DNA from: Protula sp. h YS-2021
Lineage: Eukaryota > Annelida > Polychaeta > Sabellida > Serpulidae
Direction of reading: 5' to 3'
Assembly: GCA_949752745.1 (NCBI GenBank)
Contig: OX457027.1
Location: 12,164,982-12,228,981, forward strand
DNA: 64,000 bases
The notes beneath the pieces were generated by a model. It did no database searches and was not told where the DNA came from. It saw only the letters and a program-made list of their open reading frames with translations. The position numbers were made by a program, and so were the translations under genes. Below, one piece after another: positions 48,640 through 60,284 of the stretch. The number at the start of each line of letters is the position of its first letter. The first letter of the stretch is position 1.

Positions 48640-50150
48640 TGCTGCACTGGGCCAGAATCGATATTAGACAATGATATTTTAAGACTAAAAACTCAGACTG
48701 ATCACACGAAATGCAGTACGTGTCCAGTACGTGCCCAGCACGGGTCCAGTACGTGCCCAGTACGAGTGCTGTTGCTGCTATCAAGTACGTAGATTCACTG
48801 GTCATGCTGAAGTGTCGCCGTTAGATGGCGCGCAGTGCAGTCACGTGACGGTTTATCGGTAACTGGTGAGAATTACGCAGCAGGAACACTGCAGTTTAAA
48901 TCAGGGATATCATCAGAACAAAGTGGCCGCGGTGATGTGTGTGTAGAGGTGAATCTTGCCACAACTTTGTAGACTGTAAATATAAAGAGTACTCTTCCCC
49001 CACCCCTCTCCCTCCTCTCCCCCCCCCACGCCCCCCCCCCCCCCACCCAACCCTCATCCAACGCGGACTAATACACTGCTCGTTTTTGATGTATACAAGT
49101 GGCTCCGTTCATGGCCCAGTAAGTGCAATTAACCCGTTCATGGGCAGTGCATGCAATTTTTAAAATTAACTTCAGGCTCTCTTTAACATCACATAAAAAT
49201 TGTTTCGAGGTTATAGAAATTTGTTGCTCTCTCTTATACAATCGTTTAGGCTTTAGTGTCGCTGCCGGGTGTGGAGGGCGTCCGTTGGTTGGGTGTGTCT
49301 CACCGTGACATCGACGGCGGCGTTCTGGCCCACAACGATTTGTTCTTATAGAAGTGACCCGGACCGGTGTCTGTTGGCACGCTGGGTTGAAACTGGGTCA
49401 AGTCCCGAGTCCTTGGAATGGTCTGGTGGAATGGCAAGAAGTCTGCGTTGTTGTCTGTCTATGGAACTTTCTTCCGTATGTGGTATGTCTGCGAACCTTG
49501 CTGCGATCGTATTATTTATTTATGTGGATTCGCGTGCAGTCGTGCTATTTGTGTGGATTCACGTGTTGTATCTGCAGGTTCACGTGCAGTTATTTTTGTC
49601 ATTTTTATGTATTCACGTGCGATTCGTGCTGTTTATGTGGATTCGTGTGCGATCGTGCTGTTCATGTGGATTCGTGTGCGATCGTGCTATTTATGTGGGT
49701 TTGAGCTTAATTAGGCTATTTTTTAGGTGGAATGAGGTGAAGTCCTGTTGTGACGTCACAAACTGTTCACGAAATATTCCACAATCGGGTTGAAGCATCA
49801 GCGATTGTGTGAGATCGTATGTGTTTTGTTTACATTGATGACGTATGTGTATATAATAAGGTGCAGTTATGTATTTTACTCAGTAAAACTGAGTAGTTTG
49901 AAAATTGTAGATTTTTGTTCAGCTTTCATTTGTCGAATTAAATAAATCGATTTTAATCTTATATAATATTTTAATTGCAATAAGAAAAAAAAAAAAACAC
50001 TTTCCAGTCAAAAATGTGTAATTTGAATAGAAGCAAAGTTTTGGCATCGCTGGCATTTTGAAATCAAACGTTCTTTTCCCGAAATAGCTGGATTGGGGAT
50101 TAGGATACATTACTTGTGATTAAGCAGAAATGCTGAGATTCCCGTCTTCT
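48640..50150. other. Downstream of TRAPPC8, no gene; short repeats
   Basis: At 49495-49700 a 25-40 bp repeat (tatgtggattcgtgtgcgat) is visible. AATAAA at 49941 could end a long TRAPPC8 transcript. No protein-coding region was recognised. Confidence 0.45.
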
Positions 50151-50154
50151 CAAT

Positions 50155-50333
50155 CATCTCCCCCCCCCCCCCCCACCCAAATTTTTGAACTCGATTTAAT
50201 GCGAATTACCGGCCAGCATAGATTTTTGGCACCAAGTCTCACTCCCCTTCCAGACCTCCCATCCACCCCTCCCGTAACCCCCCCCCCCCCCCCCCCGTAA
50301 ACTCCCCTCGCACACCACCTCTCAACGCCGCTA

Positions 50334-50367
<34 letters not shown>

Positions 50368-50660
50368 GACCTCCCAGCCCTCCCGTAAACCTCCCCCCCC
50401 CCATCACCCTCACTCCACTCTCTTCACACACCACCTCTCAAACACCCCTCCCATAAACCCCACATAACCCTCAGCCCCACCCCCCCGCACACACACGACC
50501 TCCCACCCCTCCCGTAAACACCCCCCCCCCCACCACCCTCACTATATTCCCCTCACACACCACCTCTCTACGCCCCTAACGCACACACCCACATCACCCC
50601 TCACTCCCCCCCCCCACACACACATACCACCTCTCAGCCCCCCCCCCCCATCACAGTCAA
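50155..50660. repeat. C-rich low-complexity tract with (CA)n
   Basis: Runs of 8-16 C alternate with cacaccacctctc words in a loose 100-bp periodicity. (CA)n lies at 50336-50362. Confidence 0.85.
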
Positions 50661-51199
50661 GGAAGAAGTAAGGCAATAGGAAGGGGTAGATTGTGTTTTT
50701 CGGATTGCCGGGAGAGTGGGAGGGCAGGGGAGGGTCTGTCATAATCAGGATATTACACACCTGAAAAAATTATCCCTCCTGACTCATTCTAAGGAAAAAA
50801 TACAGACGCCTGCTCTTAATGAGCCATGATTTATTCTCCGGCAAAAGAGCCAAAAAAATAAAAGTTTGGTTAACGTAAGAAACATGTATAAGGTCTCTTG
50901 CTTATTAGGGTACAAATGAATTCCCCCGTACATCGCATTAAGGTGAGATAGAGCAGCGAGTGTTGCCTGGAGCACTAAAGAGGGAGTGGGTAGGGGTGGC
51001 GGAAGGGGTGAGAGTTGAGGGGGGGTCGGGACGGCTTTGCGTTGGTGGGGCTTTCTTAATACGATTGGTCTGCTCATGGACTTCATAACCCGACTTGTTC
51101 AGAATAACCTACAAGCTTCATATATTGACATGCTCACATATTTCTGTGATACGAGCTTTCATGACGGCAAGTGCGTGTACAAAAGAAACAGTAGTGCTT

Positions 51200-51480
51200 T
51201 GTTAGTCCCCGCCACCGCGTAGCGCGCGAAGCGGGGGACTATAGTATTCGGGTCCACCCGTTCGTTTGTCTGTTTGTCTGGCGACACTTGGAAGCACAAA
51301 AGTGTGCACGCGATATCTCAGCCGCTATTCAACCCTGGCTTTTGATTGTTGGCTACAGTGAAAATGTATATATTGAAGTTGTGCGACGCTTTTTGGTTTA
51401 AAATAATTTCCTCTCCAACGAGATTGTATGTGACGGGGGACATTCATCAGTTTCACTGATAACTTGTTTGTTTGTTTGTT
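51200..51480. repeat. Possible dispersed repeat with GC-rich palindrome
   Basis: It begins with gtccccgccaccgcgtagcg, whose continuation cgcgaagcgggggac forms a hairpin, and ends in a (TTTG)n tail. The sharp change in composition suggests a transposed repeat, but I cannot name the family and see only one copy here. Confidence 0.4.
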
Positions 51481-51737
51481 TTTTGTTGTTGTTGTTGTTT
51501 TTTTTTAACACATGACGAATCACGCGCAGCCGTATACCCCGCTTTTCTGGTATCGAAAACGTCACACTGCGCACTACTTAGTATGCGTTACTTAACTATC
51601 TTCATTACAACGTAACTAATCCACCAAAGACCAACGAGTGTGCAGATTAATTTACAAGAAATGATGAAATAAAACTAAAACCACATTCCCATTTGCATTG
51701 ATCTGAGATCTTCCATCAGCCTAGCACACTATTCGTA

Positions 51738-52015
51738 CTCGCAGGCTCGTACAACTAGTGTTACAGGCTGCGGCAGGGTTATACGGGTCAGTCCTCCCGC
51801 TCGTGTGGTTCAGGCTCGTGCTACCAGCGCTACAGGCTGCGGAGGGATTTTCGGATCAGTCCTCCCGCTCGTGTGGTTCAGGCTCGTACAACCAGCGCTA
51901 CAGGGTGCGGGAGGGTTATACGGGTCAGTCCTCCCGCTCGTGTGGTTCAGACTCGTGCTGCCAGTGCTACAGGCTGCGGGAGGGTTATACAGATCAGTAC
52001 ACCCGCTTATGTGGT
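51738..52015. repeat. 68-bp minisatellite, four copies
   Basis: The unit runs ctcgtgtggttcaggctcgt ... gcagggttatacgggtcagt. Copies differ by a few bases. Confidence 0.9.
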
Positions 52016-52679
52016 TTTATCATGTTGTACTTCTCCACAATGCAGCTGCTGCTAAAAGCCCATTTAGACAAATTTGTGTACTTTTCCAAGCTCCCAAGTC
52101 TTCAGCATTTATAAGCCGAGATAATTTTTTTCCATTTCATGCGTGGCTATTCTGCAAGCTATTCAAATTCCGGGCTGTTATATTGTACGGTGACCCAATG
52201 AAAAATGGTAAAAACATTTAGCTTTGCTGACATTTCCGTACTTACGTGATATGAAGAATTTCAATATGTGTTTCAGATTAGACAAGTGTGTGAAGATTTA
52301 ACGAGCCGATGTTTCAACAAGAGGAAAAAAAAGAAAGAAAAGAAAAGTATGAAAGAAAAAAAGGTCCGATCAATGTTGCTTGATGACTTCGGTGCACGCA
52401 TTCAATGCCGTACCTCAATCTCGTACTCAAATTGAGTACAGCTTAACTAACCCTGGGTAAATCAGCAGTATTAAAAGCACACACTCCGGACTAACTGACC
52501 CCCCCCCCCACACCGCTTAGGATTAGTTAGCTCTAAGTATGTCCACGCTCACCGGATTTGCTTGGCTTGGCTCTCAGGGTTCGATTTCGTAACGGCGTAA
52601 CGCTGAAGAGTCACATCGTATTCTGACGCGAAGTGCTTAAGCAAATCTGAACCAAGTCCGCGGTTAGAACATACTTGGC

Positions 52680-52910
52680 TCAAGTTTGAGCGTGAGTGAG
52701 AACGTGGGTTTGAGCGTGAGCCAGAACGTGAGATTGAGCGTGAGTCAGAAAGCAGGGTCGAGCGTGAGTTTGAGTGTGAGTTTGAGTGTGAGTCTGAGAG
52801 TGAGTTAGACCGTGGATTTGAGCGTGAGTCTTGGCTTTGGTCTGAGCGTGAGTTTGGGTGTGGATTGAGCGTGAGACTGAGCATGAATTTGAGCGTACGT
52901 TTGAGTCACG
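52680..52910. repeat. gagcgtgagttt degenerate short repeat
   Basis: 6-, 12- and 18-bp units of tgagtttgagcg type. The minus-strand frame rich in Ser and Arg is an artefact. Confidence 0.85.
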
Positions 52911-52999
52911 TTATTGAATACGGGCTCTATTCTCAACATCTGCACTTGTTCTGAAGAAACCGTGACTCACATTGTTTAGAAAAAAAGGGGAAAAGTGAA

Positions 53000-55100
53000 A
53001 GAAAAAGGGTAAAAAATGAACACAGCAAATCAATTAGTAAGATCAATGCTTAAACCATTGCATCAAGTGCAATCGCAGTTCTTAACGACGACCATCTGAA
53101 TGCCTAAAAGGGTTTTGATGTCTTTTTTTTTTCATTCTACCAAAAATAACTGCTTTCTTAATGCATTGTCGTTTCTACGAAAAACAACCTGTTTCAGCAT
53201 TGCTACCAGTCTCGCTGGGGTGGGGGTGTGTGTGTGGGGGGGGGGGGGCTTGGTACACTGTGTGTTATCATGCGTGTCCAAAAAGAAAAAAATAAACCGC
53301 AGAAATGGGAAGGCGGGTGGTAATTTTCACTTAGAAATCCGCGTTTCCCACAAACAGGAGGCGCGCTTTTAGAATTGCACTCCACGTTTTGGTTAAAAAG
53401 GGGAGGGGTGTTATTTAAAATTTAGCACTCCGCGTTTAGGGATCGTTTTAAAAAAGTTAAAAGGCACAATAACAAGGCATTATGTAAATAATAATAGCAG
53501 AGAAAGGCGATTGATGGTGAGGTGTGTGATGTCATCCTTATGCCTCGCGGAATAATGGGGTTCGGGGGGAGGGCGGGGTCGGAGGGGGAGGTGTGGGATA
53601 ATGATGAGTGTAGTCTGAAAGTAACACGCCAAGGTATCACGCAATTCGACAAGCTACTGCTGCGGGGCGGGGGTGGGGATGGTAGTGGAGGAGATGGGGA
53701 GGGGGGGGGAAAAATAACCTGTGTTCGTTTCGGATTTAGAAAAAAAATTACACTGTAATCACTCATTTTCCTCTGAAGTCTACAGTTTTCATATGATGAA
53801 GACAAAGCCTTGAGCAAAACATTTAGAACTGGTGTCGCTGTCGTGCTTCTTAGTATCACGGCATTACATTTACTGCTGGATGAATAGTCTTTTATAAAGA
53901 GTAGTTTGTACAGTTGCTTGTTTATGTTTTATACAGAGCGCAGTTTCTGTGTCAGGTTTCTGCAGCCTGTCGTATTCAGTGTTATCCCTCCCCTCCCCTC
54001 CCCTTCCTATAGTATTGAGTTATATATATATCACTCAGCTTACTGTAATAAGCACACATCACCCTGTTACCAGTTACCTGCATGTATATTTAGTATAAGG
54101 TCATTGCTTTTAATGAAAGTAGGTTTTAACATTACAGAGTGACACTGCAGCAACATCCGCAAATATATCAAGCATCTCAATGCAGCATTCGGGGATGTCG
54201 CATTTCCCGCGCTTCCGCCCGTGATTATAGGCAAGCGGAGACACCAGCCTTTCACTCCCCATACATCTAATTACACCCTGCAAATGAAGCCCCAGAGCAG
54301 TGCTTGATATGGTGAAATTAGGAGAGCAGCTAATTGTTTATGCGCTGAACATTTTAGCATGTCTAGATAATGTAAGTTTTAAACTAAAAAAAAACACGAT
54401 ATTAACATTTAGGACACACGTGCAGTACCTCACATACACACTCACACGCGCACACACACAGACACACACGCAGACACTAGACATACACACAAACACACAC
54501 GGACGTGGTTACACATAATAATATCTCTTTCTTTCTTCCTTTTCTTCATCTTTCGTCTCCTGTCCCTTATCCCAGATATATCTTTGTTATCTGTTCTTAA
54601 ACACTTGACAAGCCTTTGGCTTGCAAGGGTTATATGAATTTGTGCGAGCAAAATTCGTCCTTTTTTTTTTTCTTCTTGACACTTTTCCCGATTTTTTGTG
54701 TCTTCTTCTTCTCTGACACTATGGGCCCTACGACCATGAAACTTGGGACTTATGAAGAACTTGATCTGAACATGTGCATGTCACTTTTTATTTTCGTCTT
54801 TGATTTCGTTTTCTTTGTTAAAACGCCATGTGAAAAGAGGGTATTTTTTGCAAGTAAATACGTGGCATTTAACGACAGCACAGAATACACATTTGCCCAG
54901 TGAGCTTTGTGCGAGCTCTCACTGCGTAAATAGATAACAAGGCGTATGCCTGATCAGTCAATAAAACTTTTAAGTCAACAACAACCAAACACTACTCGGC
55001 TTATAAGACGTATTCAAGCTGTGTTGTTTGCAATATATTATTAAAGAAATAACCCATAGTAGTTGAGAAACGAGAGAATCACTGCACGAGAGAATCACTG
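53000..55100. other. Gene-free interval between TRAPPC8 and the virus-like element
   Basis: No convincing coding region. It contains poly-purine tracts near 53.55-53.71 kb and a CA-rich stretch at 54.43-54.50 kb. Confidence 0.45.
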
Positions 55101-55119
55101 CATTTTGTGACGTCATACC

Positions 55120-55335
55120 CCCCCCCCTGGTAGAGAATGAAATATTATGGGACCCCCCCCCCTGGTAGAGAATCAAATATTATGGGACCCCCCCCCCCCT
55201 CGGGACATACTATGGACCGACCCCCCCCCCCCCTCGGGACATACTATGGACCGACCCCCCCCCTCGGGACATACTATGGACCGACCCCCCCCCCCCTCGG
55301 GACATACTATGGACCGACCCCCCCCCCCCCCCCCC
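55120..55335. repeat. C-tract tandem repeats
   Basis: Two copies of ccctggtagagaat(c/g)aaatatt and then four copies of tcgggacatactatggaccg are separated by runs of 8-18 C. Confidence 0.9.
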
Positions 55336-55382
55336 CTCCCGGCTACTTTTTACGCCGCTGGCTCACGGCTCACCGTCAGTAG

Positions 55383-55391
55383 TATAAAAAG
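55383..55391 (+). promoter_or_regulatory. Candidate TATA box with downstream leader exon
   Basis: The word tataaaaag is followed about 300 bases later by a good donor (tgtg|gtaagt, 55685). A good acceptor (gctttcag|gt, 56383) lies before the polymerase gene. This would give a spliced 5' leader for the polymerase transcript. It is inference from signals only. Confidence 0.35.
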
Positions 55392-55689
55392 CTCGGGTTG
55401 ACACCACTCTAATCATTGCATTGCCAAACCATCATGGACCAACCATAGTATGTAATTCAGCACTCCTATAAGAGCACCTTGTCTGTGCACATATGTATCA
55501 TTCAAGCTCTGGCTGCCGTTGGTTACACATGGGAAAACAGTTGCTCTTACCTATTGTGTTGTGCTATGCTGTTGAAGAACAAGTGAAACGTTAGTTATTC
55601 ATTGGAAAAGAGAAGTGAAAGATTTGGTTATTCTTTGGAAAAGGGAAGTGCAAGATTGGAAGACAAATTAACCAATGACTTGTGGTAAG

Positions 55690-55690
<1 letters not shown>

Positions 55691-55730
<40 letters not shown>
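55691..55730. repeat. Poly-T run of about 40 bases
   Basis: It lies directly after the candidate donor at 55685. Confidence 0.9.
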
Positions 55731-55732
<2 letters not shown>

Positions 55733-55864
55733 CTGAGAAATTTAAGAGTGCACTCGTACAGAGTTGTGAGGGGGAAAACCGATCAATAATTTCAGAGTGC
55801 GCTCGAGTCTGGGAACAATCAATAAATTTGAGAAGGAATGGGATTTTCCCTACGTTAAGTCCAA

Positions 55865-56345
55865 TGTTATGTTTTAAGTTATAGTAGTTGGAAAAATGAC
55901 ACTTCTAAAACACATTTAACAAATGTAGTTTTTTAACACCATATAATATATAAAATAAGTTTGAACATTTTAGCATGCTACTTATTTGAATATTCTAAAG
56001 TCATAGTAGTGGAAAAATGGTGGTTCTAGACCAATTTTAACAAATTTTGTTTTTTGACAAAATATTATGTATAAAATAAGTTTAAACATTTTACCATGGT
56101 GTAGTAGGGTAAAAATGAGGGTTTTAGACCAACTTTAAAAAATTTTGTTTTTTGACAAAATATGATGTATAAAATAAGTTTGAACATTTTATCATGATGT
56201 AGCAGGGTAAAAATGAGGGTTCTAGACCAACTTTAACAAATTTTGTTTTTTTGACAAAATATGATGTAGAAAATAAGTTTGAACATTTTACTATGGTGTA
56301 GTAGGGTAAAAATCAGGGTTCTAATCCAAAATTTAATTTTCTTTG
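55865..56345. repeat. About 100-bp AT-rich repeat, four copies, upstream of the polymerase gene
   Basis: The unit words gtataaaataagtttgaaca and gggtaaaaatgagggttcta recur about every 97-120 bases. Divergence increases to the left. Confidence 0.85.
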
Positions 56346-56439
56346 AAAATATATTATGCTTTTCTTTTCTTAATGCTTTCAGGTATCGTCAGAACACATC
56401 GCTCTCCGCTAGATGTCTCTGCAATACATGTCTAGGTGG

Positions 56440-56447
56440 TATAAATA
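56440..56447 (+). promoter_or_regulatory. TATA box of the polymerase gene
   Basis: A tataaata lies 66 bases before the ATG at 56506, which would place the transcript start near 56470. Confidence 0.55.
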
Positions 56448-56505
56448 GGATGAGTGAGACCTACATTTCATCATATCAGTTTAGGCAATTGACGTGACAA
56501 CAACA

Positions 56506-59500
56506 ATGGCATCTAATTCAGACACATTAGTCATCTGTCATGATTGTAATGTGACATTTCCATCTCATGAATTGTTCGTAGCACATACATGCAAACGAGC
56601 TAAGATGAAACGTGCTAATGAAGAGCTTGTTGAGATGATTGAAGCCAAGAGACGAAAGACGGTACAAGATGGTGTTTTCAGACCTCATCCAGTCCTCTGC
56701 TGTGAATGCATTAAAATATTTCCATCTATGGATACATTTGAGGCACATGCATGCATACCAGCTGAGATGGAAAATGCGTCTCATGAAGAACATGTTTCAC
56801 AGAAAGAAAAAACAGGACAAGTAGGGAGAGGTAGAAGGGTTAGTCTGGGAGAAAACGCACAGGAAAGACGATTTGAGTCTGAGGATGGATCGGATTTACT
56901 GCTTGAAATGCGACAACAAGAGAACCGTATCAAGACACATTTGTTGGAGACCTTAAACTATGGAATGAAATGGTACATTGTCGTTCATGCACGTTTCAAG
57001 AAACTGACAGCGAATGCTGAAGGTGTTATGGTAGAACAAGTGGATAATTCATTTATCAGCAGTCCAACATATACAGCATACAACCCAGCAGATATTGAGC
57101 AGGACTTGCCAGACGCCTATAAAGAATTGTTTACTAAGTTTGATGAACATGAGCGACAAGGCTCTGGCTGGGTATTGGATAACATACTATACATTGAAGT
57201 ACATACAGCTACGTCAGCGCCACTGGATGCGAGTAGTTTTATTCCACTGCCGAAGAAAGTGAAGAATACATTAGGTGTGTTAAACATTCAGAATAAAGAC
57301 AATAAATGTTTCTTATGGTCTGTACTGGCTCACCTTCACCCTTCAACAAATGTAAACCCAGAGCGTGTACATCACTACAAGCTATTTGAGAACGAATTGA
57401 AGGTGGAAGGCATGACATTTCCAACACCGATTACAGACATTCCAAAGTTTGAAAAGGAGAATGATGTGTCCATTAACGTGTTTGGATATGAACATGATGT
57501 CGTTGTTCCCATACAACTCAGTCGAAACACCAGCGCCAACAGCGCGAGAGAAATCAACTTGCTTTTGATTAGCAATGACAAGACAAGACATTATTGCCTC
57601 ATCAAGAATTTCAGCAGACTGATGGCTTATCGATCAAAGCATAATGGTGCAGCTTTTTATTGTTTCAACTGTCTTCACGGGTTTATGCGACAAGAGCTTT
57701 TAGATGAACATCGTGAAGTGTGTGGCAAGCATGGCGCGCAACGTTTATCATTTCCCAAGGAACCATTCGTTAAGTTTAAGAATGTAGCCAAACAACAGCG
57801 AGCACCGTTTGTGATTTATGCAGACTTTGAATGTTTCACGCAAAAGCATGAAGAAGAAGACAAGTATCAACATCATCGTCCAAACAGCTTTGCCTATGTG
57901 GTTGTCAGCCAGTATGATACACGTGCACCAATCGTGTATCGAGGAGACAATGCTGTAAAGGTCTTTTTAGACCATATGTTGAATGAACGTGATCGTATTG
58001 TACGTGGTTTAGAGCGACCAAAGGAAATGGTGATGACTCGCGAAGACAAAGAGAATTTTAAGAACGCTGTTGATTGCTACATTTGTCATGAACCTCTAGG
58101 AGCAGATCGTGTGAGAGATCATGACCATATCAATGGCAAATATCGTGGAGCAGCGCACAATGAATGCAACTTACAATTCCGACTTAGAAAGGATCAGCAA
58201 GGGGATAAAGATTCTTTTATCATTCCTGTGTTTTTCCACAATTTGCGAGGCTATGACAGTCACCTTATCATGGAGGAAATTGGAAAATTCAAAGATGAAA
58301 CGATTACAGTCATTCCCAACACCATTGAGAAATATATTGCATTCACCATGAGCAATCTGAAATTTACAGACAGCTTTCAGTTCATGAGTACTTCTCTACA
58401 GAAGTTGGTATCCAACCTAGCGGCAGAAGGGAAAGACAACTTTTATAACATGACGTCACACATTCACAATAGTGACCAACAAGATTTACTGTTGAGAAAG
58501 GGTGTGTACCCTTATGATTACGTGGATGAACCATCCAAGTTTGCTGAAACACAACTGCCGTCCAAGGACAAGTTTTACAGTCTGCTCAGTGAAGAAGACA
58601 TTAGCGATGAGGATTATGAGCATGCGCAGAAGGTGTGGGAGACATTCAACTGTACAACATTTGGCGAATACCATGACTTGTACCTGAAATCAGATGTGTT
58701 GCTGCTGGCTGATGTGTTTGAAAACTTTCGTCACGTATGTCTCAACACATATGAATTGGATCCTGCTCACTACTATACAGCACCAGGACTGTCGTGGGAT
58801 GCAATGTTGAAAGCGACAAAGGTGAAGTTGGAATTGATCAATGACATTGACATGTACCAAATGGTTGAGCAAGGCATACGTGGAGGAATATCCGTGATCA
58901 CACACAAGTATGCGAAAGCAAATAATCCCTACGTAGCAGATTACAATTCTGAGATACCAAACAACTATTTGATGTACCTCGACGCAAACAACTTGTATGG
59001 TTGGGCCATGTCACAAAGCATGCCACAAAGAGGATTTATGTGGGTGAGTGAGCCAGAATCCATTGACTTCATGGATGTGGATGAAGATGACGACATTGGA
59101 TTCATTTTGGAAGTGGATTTAGAATATCCAAATTCAATCCATGATCATCATAATCACTACCCAGTGGCTCCAGAACGGAAATGTGTCAAAGTTGAAGAAT
59201 TGTCAGAGTACAGTCAGAAGCTGCGGAAAGATCTAAACATGAAAGAGAAATCCAGTGAAAAGCTCATTCCTAACTTGTCTGACAAGAAGAAATATGTACT
59301 TCATTACAGGAATTTGCAACAGTACGTCTCACTGGGGTTGAAAGTCACTAAAGTACATCGCGCCATCATGTTTGAACAGAGCAAATGGTTGGCAAAATAC
59401 ATTGCCTTGAACACGGAAAAGAGAAAATTGGCCAAGAACCCATTTGAGAAAGACTTCTTCAAACTGATGAACAACTCGGTGTTTGGCAAAACCATGGAAA

Positions 59501-60228
59501 ATGTGAGAAAGCGAATCAATGTTGAACTTGTTCACAAGGAAAAGCGGTTTAAGAAACTTGTGGCCAAACCTTCTTTCCACAAATTCAAAATTTTCAACGA
59601 AGATTTGACCGCGATACATTTACGCAAAGTGGATTTGCTTCTGGATAAACCCATTCAAGTTGGTTTTACCATTCTCGACCTCAGCAAAGTGCTTATGTTC
59701 AACTTTCATTACAACTACATCATGGTCAAGTATCCCAATGCCAAGTTGTTGTTCAGCGACACCGACAGTCTATGTTACGACATAGAAACGGAAGATATCT
59801 ACAAGGATATGCAGCAAGATGCTGACCTGTTCGACACAAGTGACTATCCGCCAGATCACTTCCTACATTCCAACGTGAACAAAAAAGTGCTTGGGAAAAT
59901 GAAGGATGAGACGGCAGGCGTCCCTATTGAAGAGTTTGTTGGACTCAGACCGAAAATGTACAGTTTATTGTGCGGTGGGAAAGAAAAACATACAGCTAAA
60001 GGCATCACTCAAGCTTGTCAAAGACGCATTAAACATGTGCAGTATAGAGACAGTTTGTTTAAGAAAACTCAAACGATGGCTACAGGACACATTATCCGAA
60101 GTCATAGTCACCAGCTTTTCTCGGAGAAGTTGAGGAAAGTAGCCCTCTCCCCATATGACGACAAGCGATATGTGATGAGTGATGGCTATTCCACCTTAGC
60201 GCATGGACATTACAAGGCTATGGTATAA
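56506..60228 (+). CDS. Protein-primed family B DNA polymerase with N-terminal extension
   Basis: Replicates the element's linear DNA. The first ATG is at 56506, giving 1,240 residues; an upstream in-frame GTG at 56494 is not a likely start. Numbering from that GTG, two C2HC fingers of identical spacing lie at C15/C18/H31/C33 and C69/C72/H85/C87. A cysteine-peptidase-like region (DNKCFLWS, C272; RHYC, H366) and a third finger (C390/C393/H406/C410) follow. Exonuclease motif I is YADFE (D444, E446). An endonuclease VII-like insertion is C528/C531, VRDHDHINGKYRG, H555/C558. Exonuclease II is HNLRGYDSH and III is YLKSD. Polymerase A is DANNLYG (D830), B is KLMNNSVFGKT and C is SDTDS (D1089, D1091). 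Every catalytic block is present, so the enzyme looks functional. The extension is typical of animal Polinton/adintovirus polymerases. Confidence 0.95.
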   Translation: MASNSDTLVICHDCNVTFPSHELFVAHTCKRAKMKRANEELVEMIEAKRRKTVQDGVFRPHPVLCCECIKIFPSMDTFEAHACIPAEMENASHEEHVSQKEKTGQVGRGRRVSLGENAQERRFESEDGSDLLLEMRQQENRIKTHLLETLNYGMKWYIVVHARFKKLTANAEGVMVEQVDNSFISSPTYTAYNPADIEQDLPDAYKELFTKFDEHERQGSGWVLDNILYIEVHTATSAPLDASSFIPLPKKVKNTLGVLNIQNKDNKCFLWSVLAHLHPSTNVNPERVHHYKLFENELKVEGMTFPTPITDIPKFEKENDVSINVFGYEHDVVVPIQLSRNTSANSAREINLLLISNDKTRHYCLIKNFSRLMAYRSKHNGAAFYCFNCLHGFMRQELLDEHREVCGKHGAQRLSFPKEPFVKFKNVAKQQRAPFVIYADFECFTQKHEEEDKYQHHRPNSFAYVVVSQYDTRAPIVYRGDNAVKVFLDHMLNERDRIVRGLERPKEMVMTREDKENFKNAVDCYICHEPLGADRVRDHDHINGKYRGAAHNECNLQFRLRKDQQGDKDSFIIPVFFHNLRGYDSHLIMEEIGKFKDETITVIPNTIEKYIAFTMSNLKFTDSFQFMSTSLQKLVSNLAAEGKDNFYNMTSHIHNSDQQDLLLRKGVYPYDYVDEPSKFAETQLPSKDKFYSLLSEEDISDEDYEHAQKVWETFNCTTFGEYHDLYLKSDVLLLADVFENFRHVCLNTYELDPAHYYTAPGLSWDAMLKATKVKLELINDIDMYQMVEQGIRGGISVITHKYAKANNPYVADYNSEIPNNYLMYLDANNLYGWAMSQSMPQRGFMWVSEPESIDFMDVDEDDDIGFILEVDLEYPNSIHDHHNHYPVAPERKCVKVEELSEYSQKLRKDLNMKEKSSEKLIPNLSDKKKYVLHYRNLQQYVSLGLKVTKVHRAIMFEQSKWLAKYIALNTEKRKLAKNPFEKDFFKLMNNSVFGKTMENVRKRINVELVHKEKRFKKLVAKPSFHKFKIFNEDLTAIHLRKVDLLLDKPIQVGFTILDLSKVLMFNFHYNYIMVKYPNAKLLFSDTDSLCYDIETEDIYKDMQQDADLFDTSDYPPDHFLHSNVNKKVLGKMKDETAGVPIEEFVGLRPKMYSLLCGGKEKHTAKGITQACQRRIKHVQYRDSLFKKTQTMATGHIIRSHSHQLFSEKLRKVALSPYDDKRYVMSDGYSTLAHGHYKAMV

Positions 60229-60230
60229 AG
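60224..60230 (+). promoter_or_regulatory. TATA-like box overlapping the polymerase stop codon
   Basis: The sequence tataaag spans the stop codon of the polymerase gene (taa at 60226-60228) and precedes the ATG of the PC4-like gene by 61 bases. The spacing would suit an independent promoter for the small-gene cluster. Confidence 0.45.
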
Positions 60231-60284
60231 GGGGAGGTCCTCCAACGGAAGAGTTATTTGAGGTGTGAACATTGAAGTGTTAAC

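Noticed and set aside
52549..52884. Ser/Arg-rich (SR-protein-like) minus frame
   Set aside because: It comes from a degenerate gagcgtgagttt repeat and has no other domain.
55137..55401. Pro-rich plus frames
   Set aside because: C-tract tandem repeats, not coding.
56279..56497. 72-codon frame upstream of the polymerase
   Set aside because: No domain; it overlaps the AT-rich repeats and a candidate splice acceptor.
56494..56505. GTG start for the DNA polymerase
   Set aside because: An animal host uses ATG; the in-frame ATG at 56506 is 12 bases downstream and keeps the first zinc finger.
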